The notes under the pieces: generated by a model
What the model was told of the DNA's origin: nothing
What the model saw: only the letters and a program-made list of their open reading frames with translations
Database searches by the model: none
Shown: positions 34,738 to 42,431 of the stretch, one piece after another
Layout: every line of letters begins with the position of its first letter
Position numbering within the stretch: the stretch's first letter is position 1
Position numbers and translations under genes: made by a program
NCBI GenBank assembly: GCA_947258405.1
Contig: CAMYIE010000029.1
Location: 1 to 42,547, forward strand
Direction: 5' to 3'
Source of the DNA: an uncultured Eudoraea sp.
Lineage (GTDB): Bacteria; Bacteroidota; Bacteroidia; Flavobacteriales; Flavobacteriaceae
DNA: 42,547 nt

Positions 34738-35304
34738 ATGCCCGTAACCTATGATAAATACTATCAGACTGAAAACTTGTTCGGAGAACCATATCCAGAA
34801 CTTATTAAGTTTTTGGCTGAATATCCTAAAAAGGGGAAAGTGCTAGACCTTGGATGTGGACAAGGTAGAGATGCAATTCCGTTAGCTCGACTTGGCTATG
34901 CTGTGACAGGAATTGACAATTCAAAAGTTGGGATTTACCAGATGAACCAAACCGGAAAAGATGAAAATCTGAATTTGGTCGGTCGAGTTGAAGACATCTA
35001 TGCTTTTGACAAATTTGACGAATTCGATATTATCCTTCTCGACAGCATGTTTCATTTCGCTAAAAAGGACAGGGAAAAAGAAGTTGAACTAATCAAGAAA
35101 ATTATCTCGAAAATCAAAAAAGGAAGTTTAGTTGTAGTTTGTATTCAGGACACAGGAAAGAAAGTTCAGATTCTAAACCAAGTAATCGACTTTGAAAAAC
35201 AACTTAACCGACTAGCTGACAAGAAATTCAAGTACACTTTTGAAGAGCATCAAAGCAGACATAAATCCGAAACTGGATATAGACTGATAGTATTTGAAAA
35301 ATAA
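34738..35304 (+). CDS. Class I SAM-dependent methyltransferase (TehB-like)
   Basis: The 188-residue protein has motif I VLDLGCGQGRDAIPLARLGY (~residues 36-55), motif II VTGIDNS, and DEFDIILLDSMFHFAKKD as motif IV. The layout resembles TehB-type small methyltransferases that act on thiols or oxyanions such as tellurite; the substrate is inferred only. Second gene of cassette 10, directly followed by the next site. Confidence 0.86.
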   Translation: MPVTYDKYYQTENLFGEPYPELIKFLAEYPKKGKVLDLGCGQGRDAIPLARLGYAVTGIDNSKVGIYQMNQTGKDENLNLVGRVEDIYAFDKFDEFDIILLDSMFHFAKKDREKEVELIKKIISKIKKGSLVVVCIQDTGKKVQILNQVIDFEKQLNRLADKKFKYTFEEHQSRHKSETGYRLIVFEK

Positions 35305-35311
35305 AAAGACT

Positions 35312-35446
35312 AAGCGCAACAACTCCCATAATTCAGCGGGGCTGAGTAATTAATACCAAGAGTTTTCCCTAAATTTATTCTCAAACAAATCCTTAAAGTG
35401 ATTCCGGTTCAAATGGCTCGCCAAGTCACAGCCAGGGCGTTATAGC
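35312..35446 (+). repeat. attC-like site, medium form (~135 bp)
   Basis: AAGCGCAACAAC left box, ATAATTCAGCGGGGCT, AAGAGTTTTCCCTAAATTTA and GTGATTCCGGTT inside, and CACAGCCAGGGC before the right core GTTATAGC (35439). Homologous to the sites at 30060 and 34094. Confidence 0.72.
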
Positions 35447-35497
35447 AAATTAGCTGCCTTGAATAGAATGAATTCAACCATTATAAATTAACAATTA

Positions 35498-37081
35498 ATG
35501 TTTAGATTATCGAAACCGAATATTACTCTTTTACACATTCTAACTATACTAATTTTGATTTACTCCTGCTCTCCTAAAAATAATGATTACGTAGTTGATG
35601 TATATCAAACTTCGCAATCTGGAGACAATCTCAAATTAATTACAACAAATCCAACGACACAAACAGTAGGAAAAAGCAAAGTAATTAGTTTACTGATTAA
35701 GTCTGACCAAATATTTCAAGAGTATGTTGGTTTTGGGGCTTCTTTTACCGAATCCTCCGCATGGAACCTGGCAACCATTCCCGAAACACTTCGCAAGAGA
35801 GTATTAACAAGTCTTTTCAGCCCAACAGAAGGTGCTGGGTTTTCACTTACGCGAACACACATCAATAGCAGCGATTATTCAAATAATCACTACACTTATA
35901 TTGAATCAGGTGATACAAGTCTTTCTACTTTTAGTATAAATGAAGACATGAAAGGTTTTACTGGTGAAGAAAATGATCAGGTAAGGGGTATTGAGTTGAT
36001 CGAACCTGATTATGATATCATCCCAATGATAAGAGAAGCGCAAAGTGTTAAAGACGCAGACTTCAGTATCATTGCCTCACCTTGGAGTCCTCCTTCATGG
36101 ATGAAAACTGGTGAGACTTCAGAAATGACTAATGGCACTTTACTGCCTCAATACTATGGACTTTGGGCAAAATATCTTTCAAAATTTGTAAGTGCCTATG
36201 CCGAACAAGGAATAGAACTTTGGGGTATTACCCCTCAGAATGAACCTCTTCACGCACATGATGCTCGTTGGGATAGTAATGGGTTAACTCCTGAGCAAGG
36301 TCGGGACTTTTTAAGGGATCATTTAGGGCCTCAACTTGTTAAAGATGGCCACCTGAATATTGATGATTTAGATGCCGGATTACGTGTACTAATATATGAT
36401 CATAATAAATCTACGATGAACAATTATGTTTCGGCTACATACAACGACCTGGAAGCAGCTAAATACGCGTGGGGCACGGGGTTTCACTGGTACGCTAACT
36501 CTGAACTTGAAGAAAATAATTGGTATGCAGAAGCACTAGACTCTTTGAGAACAACTTGGCCGGATAAAGGGATCATTCATACTGAATCGAGCATTGATAT
36601 CGATATTAAAGATCCAATAGGTCAGTATTGGAGGGAAAGTACTGACTATGCTGGTACTTTTGTGCCTTTCGACACCTACGCTTACGATATAATCACAGAT
36701 CTGAATCACGGAGCTCAAGGATACATTGAATGGTGTATGATTCTTAGCAATAAAGGTCAGCCAAATCCTTACGACAACTTTAATAGTGCACCAGTACTGA
36801 TTAACCCAGTTACTGACGAGGTGATTTATACCCCTCTCTATTACTTATTAAGCCACTTTAGTAAGTTCATAAGACCTGGAGCACACAGAATCGGAGTGAA
36901 AGGGGAAGAAATGAAGGGAATTGCATACACAGCTGCAATAAACACCGATGGATCCATTGCTTTGGTTGTCTTTAATAGAACCACAGAACCCCTCGAGCTG
37001 AAGCTCACTTTGAAATCCAAAACCCATAAAATACAAATGGCGCCAAGGGCTCTTCAAACAATTAATTTTCGAAACAATTAA
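35498..37081 (+). CDS. Glycoside hydrolase family 30, lipoprotein
   Basis: The 527-residue enzyme starts with a lipoprotein signal (ILTILILIYSCSP, Cys ~26), so it is probably displayed on a membrane surface. Family 30 features: FVGFGASFTESSAW-like opening (YVGFGASFTESSAWNLA, ~75-91), SPWSPPSWMKTG, the acid/base Glu249 in ITPQNEP, the nucleophile Glu363 in IIHTESS, and a C-terminal beta-sandwich. Members cleave beta-1,6-glucan or related beta-linkages; the substrate here is open. Sole gene of cassette 11, the largest single-gene cassette. Confidence 0.92.
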   Translation: MFRLSKPNITLLHILTILILIYSCSPKNNDYVVDVYQTSQSGDNLKLITTNPTTQTVGKSKVISLLIKSDQIFQEYVGFGASFTESSAWNLATIPETLRKRVLTSLFSPTEGAGFSLTRTHINSSDYSNNHYTYIESGDTSLSTFSINEDMKGFTGEENDQVRGIELIEPDYDIIPMIREAQSVKDADFSIIASPWSPPSWMKTGETSEMTNGTLLPQYYGLWAKYLSKFVSAYAEQGIELWGITPQNEPLHAHDARWDSNGLTPEQGRDFLRDHLGPQLVKDGHLNIDDLDAGLRVLIYDHNKSTMNNYVSATYNDLEAAKYAWGTGFHWYANSELEENNWYAEALDSLRTTWPDKGIIHTESSIDIDIKDPIGQYWRESTDYAGTFVPFDTYAYDIITDLNHGAQGYIEWCMILSNKGQPNPYDNFNSAPVLINPVTDEVIYTPLYYLLSHFSKFIRPGAHRIGVKGEEMKGIAYTAAINTDGSIALVVFNRTTEPLELKLTLKSKTHKIQMAPRALQTINFRNN

Positions 37082-37113
37082 TTCGATTAATAAAACCTTA
37101 ATAAATGAACATG

Positions 37114-37247
37114 GCTATAACAATCTATATAGAAAATCGGCAAAACAAAAGTAAATTCAAGAGGTTTAGCTCATATGAAGTTTTGTACTTAGCCAAGTAT
37201 TTGGTTCTTCGAAATCGCCTTCTTTTCATAGACTAACCGTTGTGGTG
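37114..37247 (+). repeat. attC-like site, medium form (~135 bp)
   Basis: Left box GCTATAAC (37114-37121) is a perfect 8-base complement of its own cassette start GTTATAGC (35439). The right core GTTGTGGTG (37239) is different. The interior has GGTTTAGC and CTTAGCCAAGTATTTGG, elements I associate with Bacteroidota intergenic repeats of this type. Confidence 0.78.
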
Positions 37248-37283
37248 TATTGAGTCAAAAAACGAACTTCAGAAATAACGCAT

Positions 37284-39002
37284 ATGAATAAACCAACCAA
37301 CTTTTCCGATCTGGAAAAATTACACGAGGAACAATTACCTATCCCTAAACATAAACTTCATGATTGGACACACTTTGCAGGATTATACGCTGCCGAGCAC
37401 GTAGCCGCCACGGAATTTGTCATAGGAGCAACTTTTGTAGCTCTGGGGGCCAAGACCATGGACATAATTATAGGCTTGCTTATTGGTAATATTCTTGCTG
37501 TGCTTAGTTGGACCTTGATTACATCACCAATTGCGGTTGAGACCCGACTGAGCCTTTATACCTATCTCAAAAAAATTGCCGGGAAAAAAATGTCCTATTT
37601 ATACGATTGGGCAAATGTGCTGATATTTACGGTCATATCAGCGGCAATGGTTACGGTTTCGGCCACAGCGGTCCGATTTGCATTTGATATCCCTGCCCAA
37701 CTTAACTGGTATCCCACCAATATCTGGTTTGTATTGATTGTTTTTATGGTCGGTTTGGTAGTCGTATATGTCGCCATTTACGGATTTAATGCAGTTTCTG
37801 AATTTTCAGGTATATGTGCTCCCTGGCTTTTTACCATGTTTACCAGTGGAGCTCTGGTATTATTGCCTGCGTTGTCATTAAGTGTATTGGATAAACCACT
37901 ACCTGGTGGATGGTCTGAATTTATCGACCTAGGAAATCAGTCGATTTGGACCGGGGTGAACAGTGATGGACAACAGGGTATTGGACTCCTGGAAGTCATA
38001 GGTTTCGGTTGGGCGGCAAATACCATTACACATTTTGGATTGATTGATATGGCCTTGCTTCGATTCGCCAAAAAGAAGTCTTACGGATTGGCAACCAGTA
38101 CCGGTATGCTCTTTGGTCATTATATCGCCTGGATTGCCGCTGGTATTATGGGAGCTGGTGCTGCCGTTATATTGGGAAAAACGATTGTGGAACTAGACCC
38201 AGGTGATGTGGCTTATTACGCCTTGGGCTGGTCTGGCTTTGTCATTGTCATTGTAGCGGGTTGGACAACTGCCATAACCAATTTATATCGCGCAGGCCTG
38301 GCCGCACAAGCCATATTTACCAGTTTTTCCCGTAGAAACACAACCATGGTGGTTGGAATAGCAATGGTCATTATAGCTTGTTTTCCCTTTGTGTTCTCTC
38401 AAATTCTTCCTCTACTTACATATGCTGGTTTGTTAGTGGTTCCCGTAGGGGCAATTGTCTTTGCCGAACATCAGTTGTTTCCAAGAATTGGATATACACG
38501 CTACTGGTCAAAATACCAGGACTATCTCCACAGTCTGCCTGCAGTTGCCTCTTGGGGATTGGGGTTGGTATTTGGTTTTGGTCTGAACTATTTGGATGTC
38601 ATGTCCTTCTTTTACCTATTCATCCCTACCTGGTTTTTCACCATTATCGTCTACACATTTCTAGCGGGTCGCTATGGTGCTAAAAAGGCCTATCCTCAAG
38701 CCAAAGCCAAGGAGAAAGAGTTCAATCAATTGGTAAATGATTACCATCAAAAACTGGCTGCTGAAGAACCTATCGCGCAAAAGGATCGATCTTTTTTCAC
38801 AAAAACCTTGAAAATTGTAGCCGTCACCGCCTTAGGCATTACCTTGGTATTGGCAGCTAAGGTATTGCTTGGCAGTAAAACAGAAAATGACTATCTCATC
38901 AATAGGGAAACTTTTTATTTCTATGGCTTCATTTGCACCATCACCTATTTTGTAACGGCATACTGGGCTATGAGAAGAAACAAGAGAAAAAGTGGCACTT
39001 AA
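37284..39002 (+). CDS. NCS1-type permease (purine-cytosine permease-like)
   Basis: The 572-residue protein has about 12 membrane helices plus two more near the C-terminus. HDWTHFAGLYAAEHVAATEFVIGATFVALG (read in two parts, ~25-55) and the helix-breaking GFNAVSEFSGICAPW match the NCS1/APC fold of purine, cytosine and related permeases. It is followed after 18 bases by a mannitol dehydrogenase gene, so a polyol or sugar-derived substrate is plausible; that is inference. The C-terminal extension of ~100 residues is longer than usual for NCS1. First gene of cassette 12. Confidence 0.82.
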   Translation: MNKPTNFSDLEKLHEEQLPIPKHKLHDWTHFAGLYAAEHVAATEFVIGATFVALGAKTMDIIIGLLIGNILAVLSWTLITSPIAVETRLSLYTYLKKIAGKKMSYLYDWANVLIFTVISAAMVTVSATAVRFAFDIPAQLNWYPTNIWFVLIVFMVGLVVVYVAIYGFNAVSEFSGICAPWLFTMFTSGALVLLPALSLSVLDKPLPGGWSEFIDLGNQSIWTGVNSDGQQGIGLLEVIGFGWAANTITHFGLIDMALLRFAKKKSYGLATSTGMLFGHYIAWIAAGIMGAGAAVILGKTIVELDPGDVAYYALGWSGFVIVIVAGWTTAITNLYRAGLAAQAIFTSFSRRNTTMVVGIAMVIIACFPFVFSQILPLLTYAGLLVVPVGAIVFAEHQLFPRIGYTRYWSKYQDYLHSLPAVASWGLGLVFGFGLNYLDVMSFFYLFIPTWFFTIIVYTFLAGRYGAKKAYPQAKAKEKEFNQLVNDYHQKLAAEEPIAQKDRSFFTKTLKIVAVTALGITLVLAAKVLLGSKTENDYLINRETFYFYGFICTITYFVTAYWAMRRNKRKSGT

Positions 39003-39020
39003 TATTAACCAGAAGCAGAG

Positions 39021-40493
39021 ATGGAATTAAAGCAGAAGAATCTTCCTCAGCTAGCGAAGCGAATCTCATACCCAAATTATGACAGGGAGCAGTTAAAAAC
39101 GGGAATTGTTCATATTGGCGTAGGGGGTTTTCATCGTTCGCACCAAGCCTACTACATTCATAAATTGTTAGAAAAACATGGAAATATGGATTGGGCAATA
39201 TGTGGGGTAGGCTTGCGAGAAGCCGACCGAAATATGGCGAATGTTTTAGATAAACAAGACTGCTTATACACATTGGTTACCCAAGGTTCCGACGGGAAAG
39301 TAGAATGTGAAGTCATTGGAGCGATAACGGAATTTCTCTTAGCGATCGAAAGCCCTCCGACTGTTATTGCTAAACTGGCTCATCCTGATACGAAAATTGT
39401 ATCACTAACCATCACGGAAGGCGGTTATAATTTTAATCCAACCACAGGCGATTTTAATTTTGAAAATCCTGATATTCAACACGATTTGGCACATCCTGAC
39501 GATCCCAAAACAGTTTATGGCTACTTGACGGCTGCACTCCGAAAAAGACGTGCTGATGGATTGCCGCCTTTTACCATTTTATCTTGCGACAATATTCAGC
39601 ATAATGGTGATATGATCCGAAAAATGGTTTTGGATTTCGCCAAAAAGCAAAATACGGAATTGGCTAAATGGATAGAAAAAAAAGTCGGTTTTCCGAATTC
39701 AATGGTAGATAGAATTACGCCTGGAACGTCTTCCGAAATTATTGATTATTTAAAAAAGGAGCACAATCTGGAAGACGAGTGGCCCGTTGTCTGCGAACCT
39801 TTTATTCAATGGGTTGTCGAAGATAACTTCTCCAATGACAGACCACCTTTGGAAAAACTAGGCGTTCAATTGGTGCCTGATGTTACACCTTATGAGAAAA
39901 TGAAAATCCGTTTGCTCAATGCAGGCCATTCTGTTCTGGGTATTCCCGGTGCGATACATGGACATTCTACAATTGACGCTTGCATGCAGGACTCAGTTTT
40001 TTCAAAATTTATGCGTCAGTTTATGGACAAAGAAGCCACACCAATTTTGGGCGAGGTTGAAGGCATTAATATTGAAGAATACAAAGATAGTTTAGAAGAA
40101 CGATTCGCTAATCCAAATATTAAGGACAGTCTTAGTCGTATTTGCTCAGAAAGTTCTGCGAAGTTACCTAAGTTCTTAATTCCAACCTTAAGAGAAAATC
40201 TAGAAAATGGCGGAAGCATAGAATATGTGACTTTTATTTTAGCGGCATGGTGCTATTACAGTGATAAAAACCTTGATGACAATGGTGCAACTCTTGAAAT
40301 CATTGATGTCCAAAAAGACGAATTACATCAAGCGGCAAAGGACACCCAAGGCAATTGGAAAGCGTTCTTGAATCTATCTGAAATATTCGGCGATTTGATT
40401 GAAAATGAAAGATTTGTAAAGGAATATATTTTTGCGGTTCAGGCAATTTATAAAGGAAAGGATGTTCGGAAATCGATGGAAGGCTTACTGTAG
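39021..40493 (+). CDS. Mannitol dehydrogenase family protein
   Basis: The 490-residue NAD(P)-dependent polyol dehydrogenase has the N-terminal cofactor fold with GIVHIGVGGFHRSHQAYYIH (~residues 29-48) and the catalytic region KIRLLNAGHSVLGIPGAIHG (~294-313), including the lysine/asparagine/histidine set of the long-chain mannitol dehydrogenases. It converts D-mannitol or a similar polyol to the ketose. It is co-transcribed with the permease. Together they look like a polyol use unit, which would suit life on brown-algal material. Confidence 0.92.
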   Translation: MELKQKNLPQLAKRISYPNYDREQLKTGIVHIGVGGFHRSHQAYYIHKLLEKHGNMDWAICGVGLREADRNMANVLDKQDCLYTLVTQGSDGKVECEVIGAITEFLLAIESPPTVIAKLAHPDTKIVSLTITEGGYNFNPTTGDFNFENPDIQHDLAHPDDPKTVYGYLTAALRKRRADGLPPFTILSCDNIQHNGDMIRKMVLDFAKKQNTELAKWIEKKVGFPNSMVDRITPGTSSEIIDYLKKEHNLEDEWPVVCEPFIQWVVEDNFSNDRPPLEKLGVQLVPDVTPYEKMKIRLLNAGHSVLGIPGAIHGHSTIDACMQDSVFSKFMRQFMDKEATPILGEVEGINIEEYKDSLEERFANPNIKDSLSRICSESSAKLPKFLIPTLRENLENGGSIEYVTFILAAWCYYSDKNLDDNGATLEIIDVQKDELHQAAKDTQGNWKAFLNLSEIFGDLIENERFVKEYIFAVQAIYKGKDVRKSMEGLL

Positions 40494-40551
40494 GTTTATA
40501 AATATGGAGAGGAATCAAAGGCCATATCGATGAAGAAGAAAATTGAAAACG

Positions 40552-40622
40552 CACCACAACAAAGTGTATGCGATATTATTCCCTAAACGGGCATACGAGT
40601 CAAACAAAGTCCGGTTATAAGC
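40552..40622 (+). repeat. attC-like site, short form (71 bp)
   Basis: Left box CACCACAAC (40552-40560) is a perfect 9-base complement of its own cassette start GTTGTGGTG (37239), 3.3 kb away across two genes. Right core GTTATAAGC at 40614 is different. Inner arms GTATGC / GCATAC. Confidence 0.82.
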
Positions 40623-40628
40623 AATAAA

Positions 40629-41165
40629 GTGAAAACTATAATAGAAACAGAAAGGTTATTATTAAGAGAAATCACTCTTGATGACAAAGAAGCACTATTT
40701 AAGTTGCATTCCGATCCAGGTGTACAAGAGTATACTGGGGAACCTGTTGTCGAATCTATTGAAGCAATAGAAAAGGCAATATTGACGCGAATTAACAACT
40801 ATGAGAAGTATGGATATGGAAGGTGGGCTACTTATTTAAAAAATGGGATGCAATTTGTCGGTTGGGCAGGATTGGCATATCTGCCAGAATTTGATGAAAT
40901 TGATCTTGGTTACAGATTATTGCCCGAATATTGGGGATTAGGTATAGCAACAGAGGCATCTCGTGCGATTTTAAATTATGGATTTGACACACTCAAATTA
41001 AAAAAGATAATAGCAATTGCATTGAAAGAAAATAAAGCGTCGATCAGAGTAATGGAAAAAGTTGGGATGAAATTCTACAAATTTGCTCCCTATGAACCTG
41101 GAAGTGAAGATGCGCTCTGGTATTGGTGTGACAAAAAGCTTATAGCAAAGAATAAATCGCATTAA
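40629..41165 (+). CDS. GNAT family N-acetyltransferase (RimJ/RimL-like)
   Basis: The 178-residue protein starts at GTG 40629, 15 bases after the core (MKTIIETERLLLREITLDD, a classical start for this group). The acetyl-CoA loop appears as YRLLPEYWGLGIATEASRAI (~96-115), followed by KIIAIALKENKASIRVMEKV (~125-144), where Asn-x-x-S-x-x-V-x-x-K is the RimJ/L hallmark. Probably acetylates an amine of a small molecule or protein N-terminus. Sole gene of cassette 13; its last codons lie inside the next site. Confidence 0.9.
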   Translation: MKTIIETERLLLREITLDDKEALFKLHSDPGVQEYTGEPVVESIEAIEKAILTRINNYEKYGYGRWATYLKNGMQFVGWAGLAYLPEFDEIDLGYRLLPEYWGLGIATEASRAILNYGFDTLKLKKIIAIALKENKASIRVMEKVGMKFYKFAPYEPGSEDALWYWCDKKLIAKNKSH

Positions 41166-41193
41166 AACGTGCTTTATTCTGACCGTTGTGTGT
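41138..41193 (+). repeat. attC-like site, short form (56 bp)
   Basis: Left box GCTTATAGC (41138) matches the complement of its own cassette start GTTATAAGC at 8 of 9 and overlaps the acetyltransferase coding end. Inner arms AGAATAAA / TTTATTCT; right core GTTGTGTGT at 41185, preceded by TGACC. Confidence 0.78.
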
Positions 41194-41208
41194 AATAAAA
41201 TTAAACAG

Positions 41209-42123
41209 ATGAGTTTTGAAAACTTAATCCGAGATGTCTACCTAAAAATCAAGAATACAGAAGATCCCGGAGAGATGGCATCTTATATTCCTGAATTATC
41301 CAAAGTTGATCCAACAAATTTTGGAGTGCACATATCAACAATTAATCAGATTAACTTCGGTACTGGTAATTGTTATGATAAATTTTCCATTCAGAGTATC
41401 GCAAAGGTACTTGCCTTAGTTCTGGCCTATCGCCTCGTTGGTGCTGAAATATGGAAAAGGGTTGGCGTAGAACCTTCGGGTACGGCATTCAATTCCCTTG
41501 TGCAACTTGAAGCTGATAAAGGTATTCCCAGAAACCCCTTCTTAAATGCAGGTGCAATCGTGGTATCAGATATACTTGTAAGCAATTTAAAGAATCCCAA
41601 AGAAGATTTTATAGACTTTGTTCGAAGTATTTCCAAAAATCCAGCGCTGGAATATTCTAATATAATAGCCCAGTCAGAAAAAAATGTAGGGTATAGAAAT
41701 GTAGCCCTATGCAATTTCATTAAATCATATGGACAAATTGAAAATGACCCCTCTGATGTTCTTGATTTCTATTACGACCTTTGCTCTTTGGAAATGAGCT
41801 GTAAAGAACTCTCAGAATTGTTCTTGTTTTTAGCCAATAATGGTCGTGATATAAAAACCAACAGGTCAGTGTTGAGTGAAAGCCAATCTAAAAGAATAAA
41901 TGCTTTAATGCAGACTTGTGGTTTTTATGACGAATCTGGAGAATTTGCTTTTAAAGTTGGACTTCCGGGAAAAAGTGGTGTTGGAGGAGGCATAATAGCC
42001 ATACATCCGGATCAATATGCGATTGCTGTTTGGAGTCCAAAATTGAATAAAAAAGGGAATTCGCTTAAAGGGATGAAATTTTTGGAAGAATTTACAACCA
42101 GATCTGAATTATCCATATTCTGA
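41209..42123 (+). CDS. glsA: Glutaminase
   Basis: The 304-residue enzyme hydrolyses glutamine to glutamate and ammonia. I start at ATG 41209 (MSFENLIRDV); a longer frame would begin in the recombination core. The serine-dependent beta-lactamase-like fold shows Ser63-x-x-Lys66 in FSIQSIAKV, the substrate loops GVEPSGTAFNS and GIPRNPFLNAGAIV, and GLPGKSGVGGGI near residue 258. Complete and of normal length. Sole intact gene of cassette 14, 24 bases after the core. Confidence 0.93.
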   Translation: MSFENLIRDVYLKIKNTEDPGEMASYIPELSKVDPTNFGVHISTINQINFGTGNCYDKFSIQSIAKVLALVLAYRLVGAEIWKRVGVEPSGTAFNSLVQLEADKGIPRNPFLNAGAIVVSDILVSNLKNPKEDFIDFVRSISKNPALEYSNIIAQSEKNVGYRNVALCNFIKSYGQIENDPSDVLDFYYDLCSLEMSCKELSELFLFLANNGRDIKTNRSVLSESQSKRINALMQTCGFYDESGEFAFKVGLPGKSGVGGGIIAIHPDQYAIAVWSPKLNKKGNSLKGMKFLEEFTTRSELSIF

Positions 42124-42192
42124 AAACTGTATTCAACAAAGTTTATAACTCATTGCCAAAATTTAGCTAACTTAAAAATTTCCCCCCCCCAA

Positions 42193-42408
42193 CAATTCCC
42201 GGTCAGCTCTGAGAAATATGAATTGAGAAATATGGCACATTTAATGGGTATGGCCCGTATGGGAACTAATGAACAAAATTCTGTGGTTGATAAAAACAAT
42301 AAAGTACACAGTGTTACTAATTTATTTGTAAAGGATGGAAATGATAAATATCAAAATAACAGTACCTGGCATTGTATAAACAGTATTAAAACGACAGCCT
42401 ATACCTGA
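42193..42408 (+). pseudogene. C-terminal fragment of a GMC oxidoreductase
   Basis: The frame open across this stretch encodes HLMGMARMGTNEQNSVVDKN followed by KVHSVTNLFVKDGN. This matches the C-terminal segment of GMC-family flavin oxidoreductases (consensus around H-MG-RMG, SV-D, H-V-NL-V-DGS). The rest of the enzyme and the final conserved NPTLT region are missing. Upstream is a run of nine C (42182-42190) and what looks like half of an attC-like site directly after the glutaminase. This looks like cassette decay by deletion. Confidence 0.65.
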
Positions 42409-42417
42409 CCGTTAGCA
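42362..42417 (+). repeat. attC-like site, short form
   Basis: Inner arms GTATA (42374) / TATAC (42400) and TGACC before the right core GTTAGCA (42411). It overlaps the end of the GMC fragment. Confidence 0.65.
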
Positions 42418-42431
42418 AAAGATTAATATAA

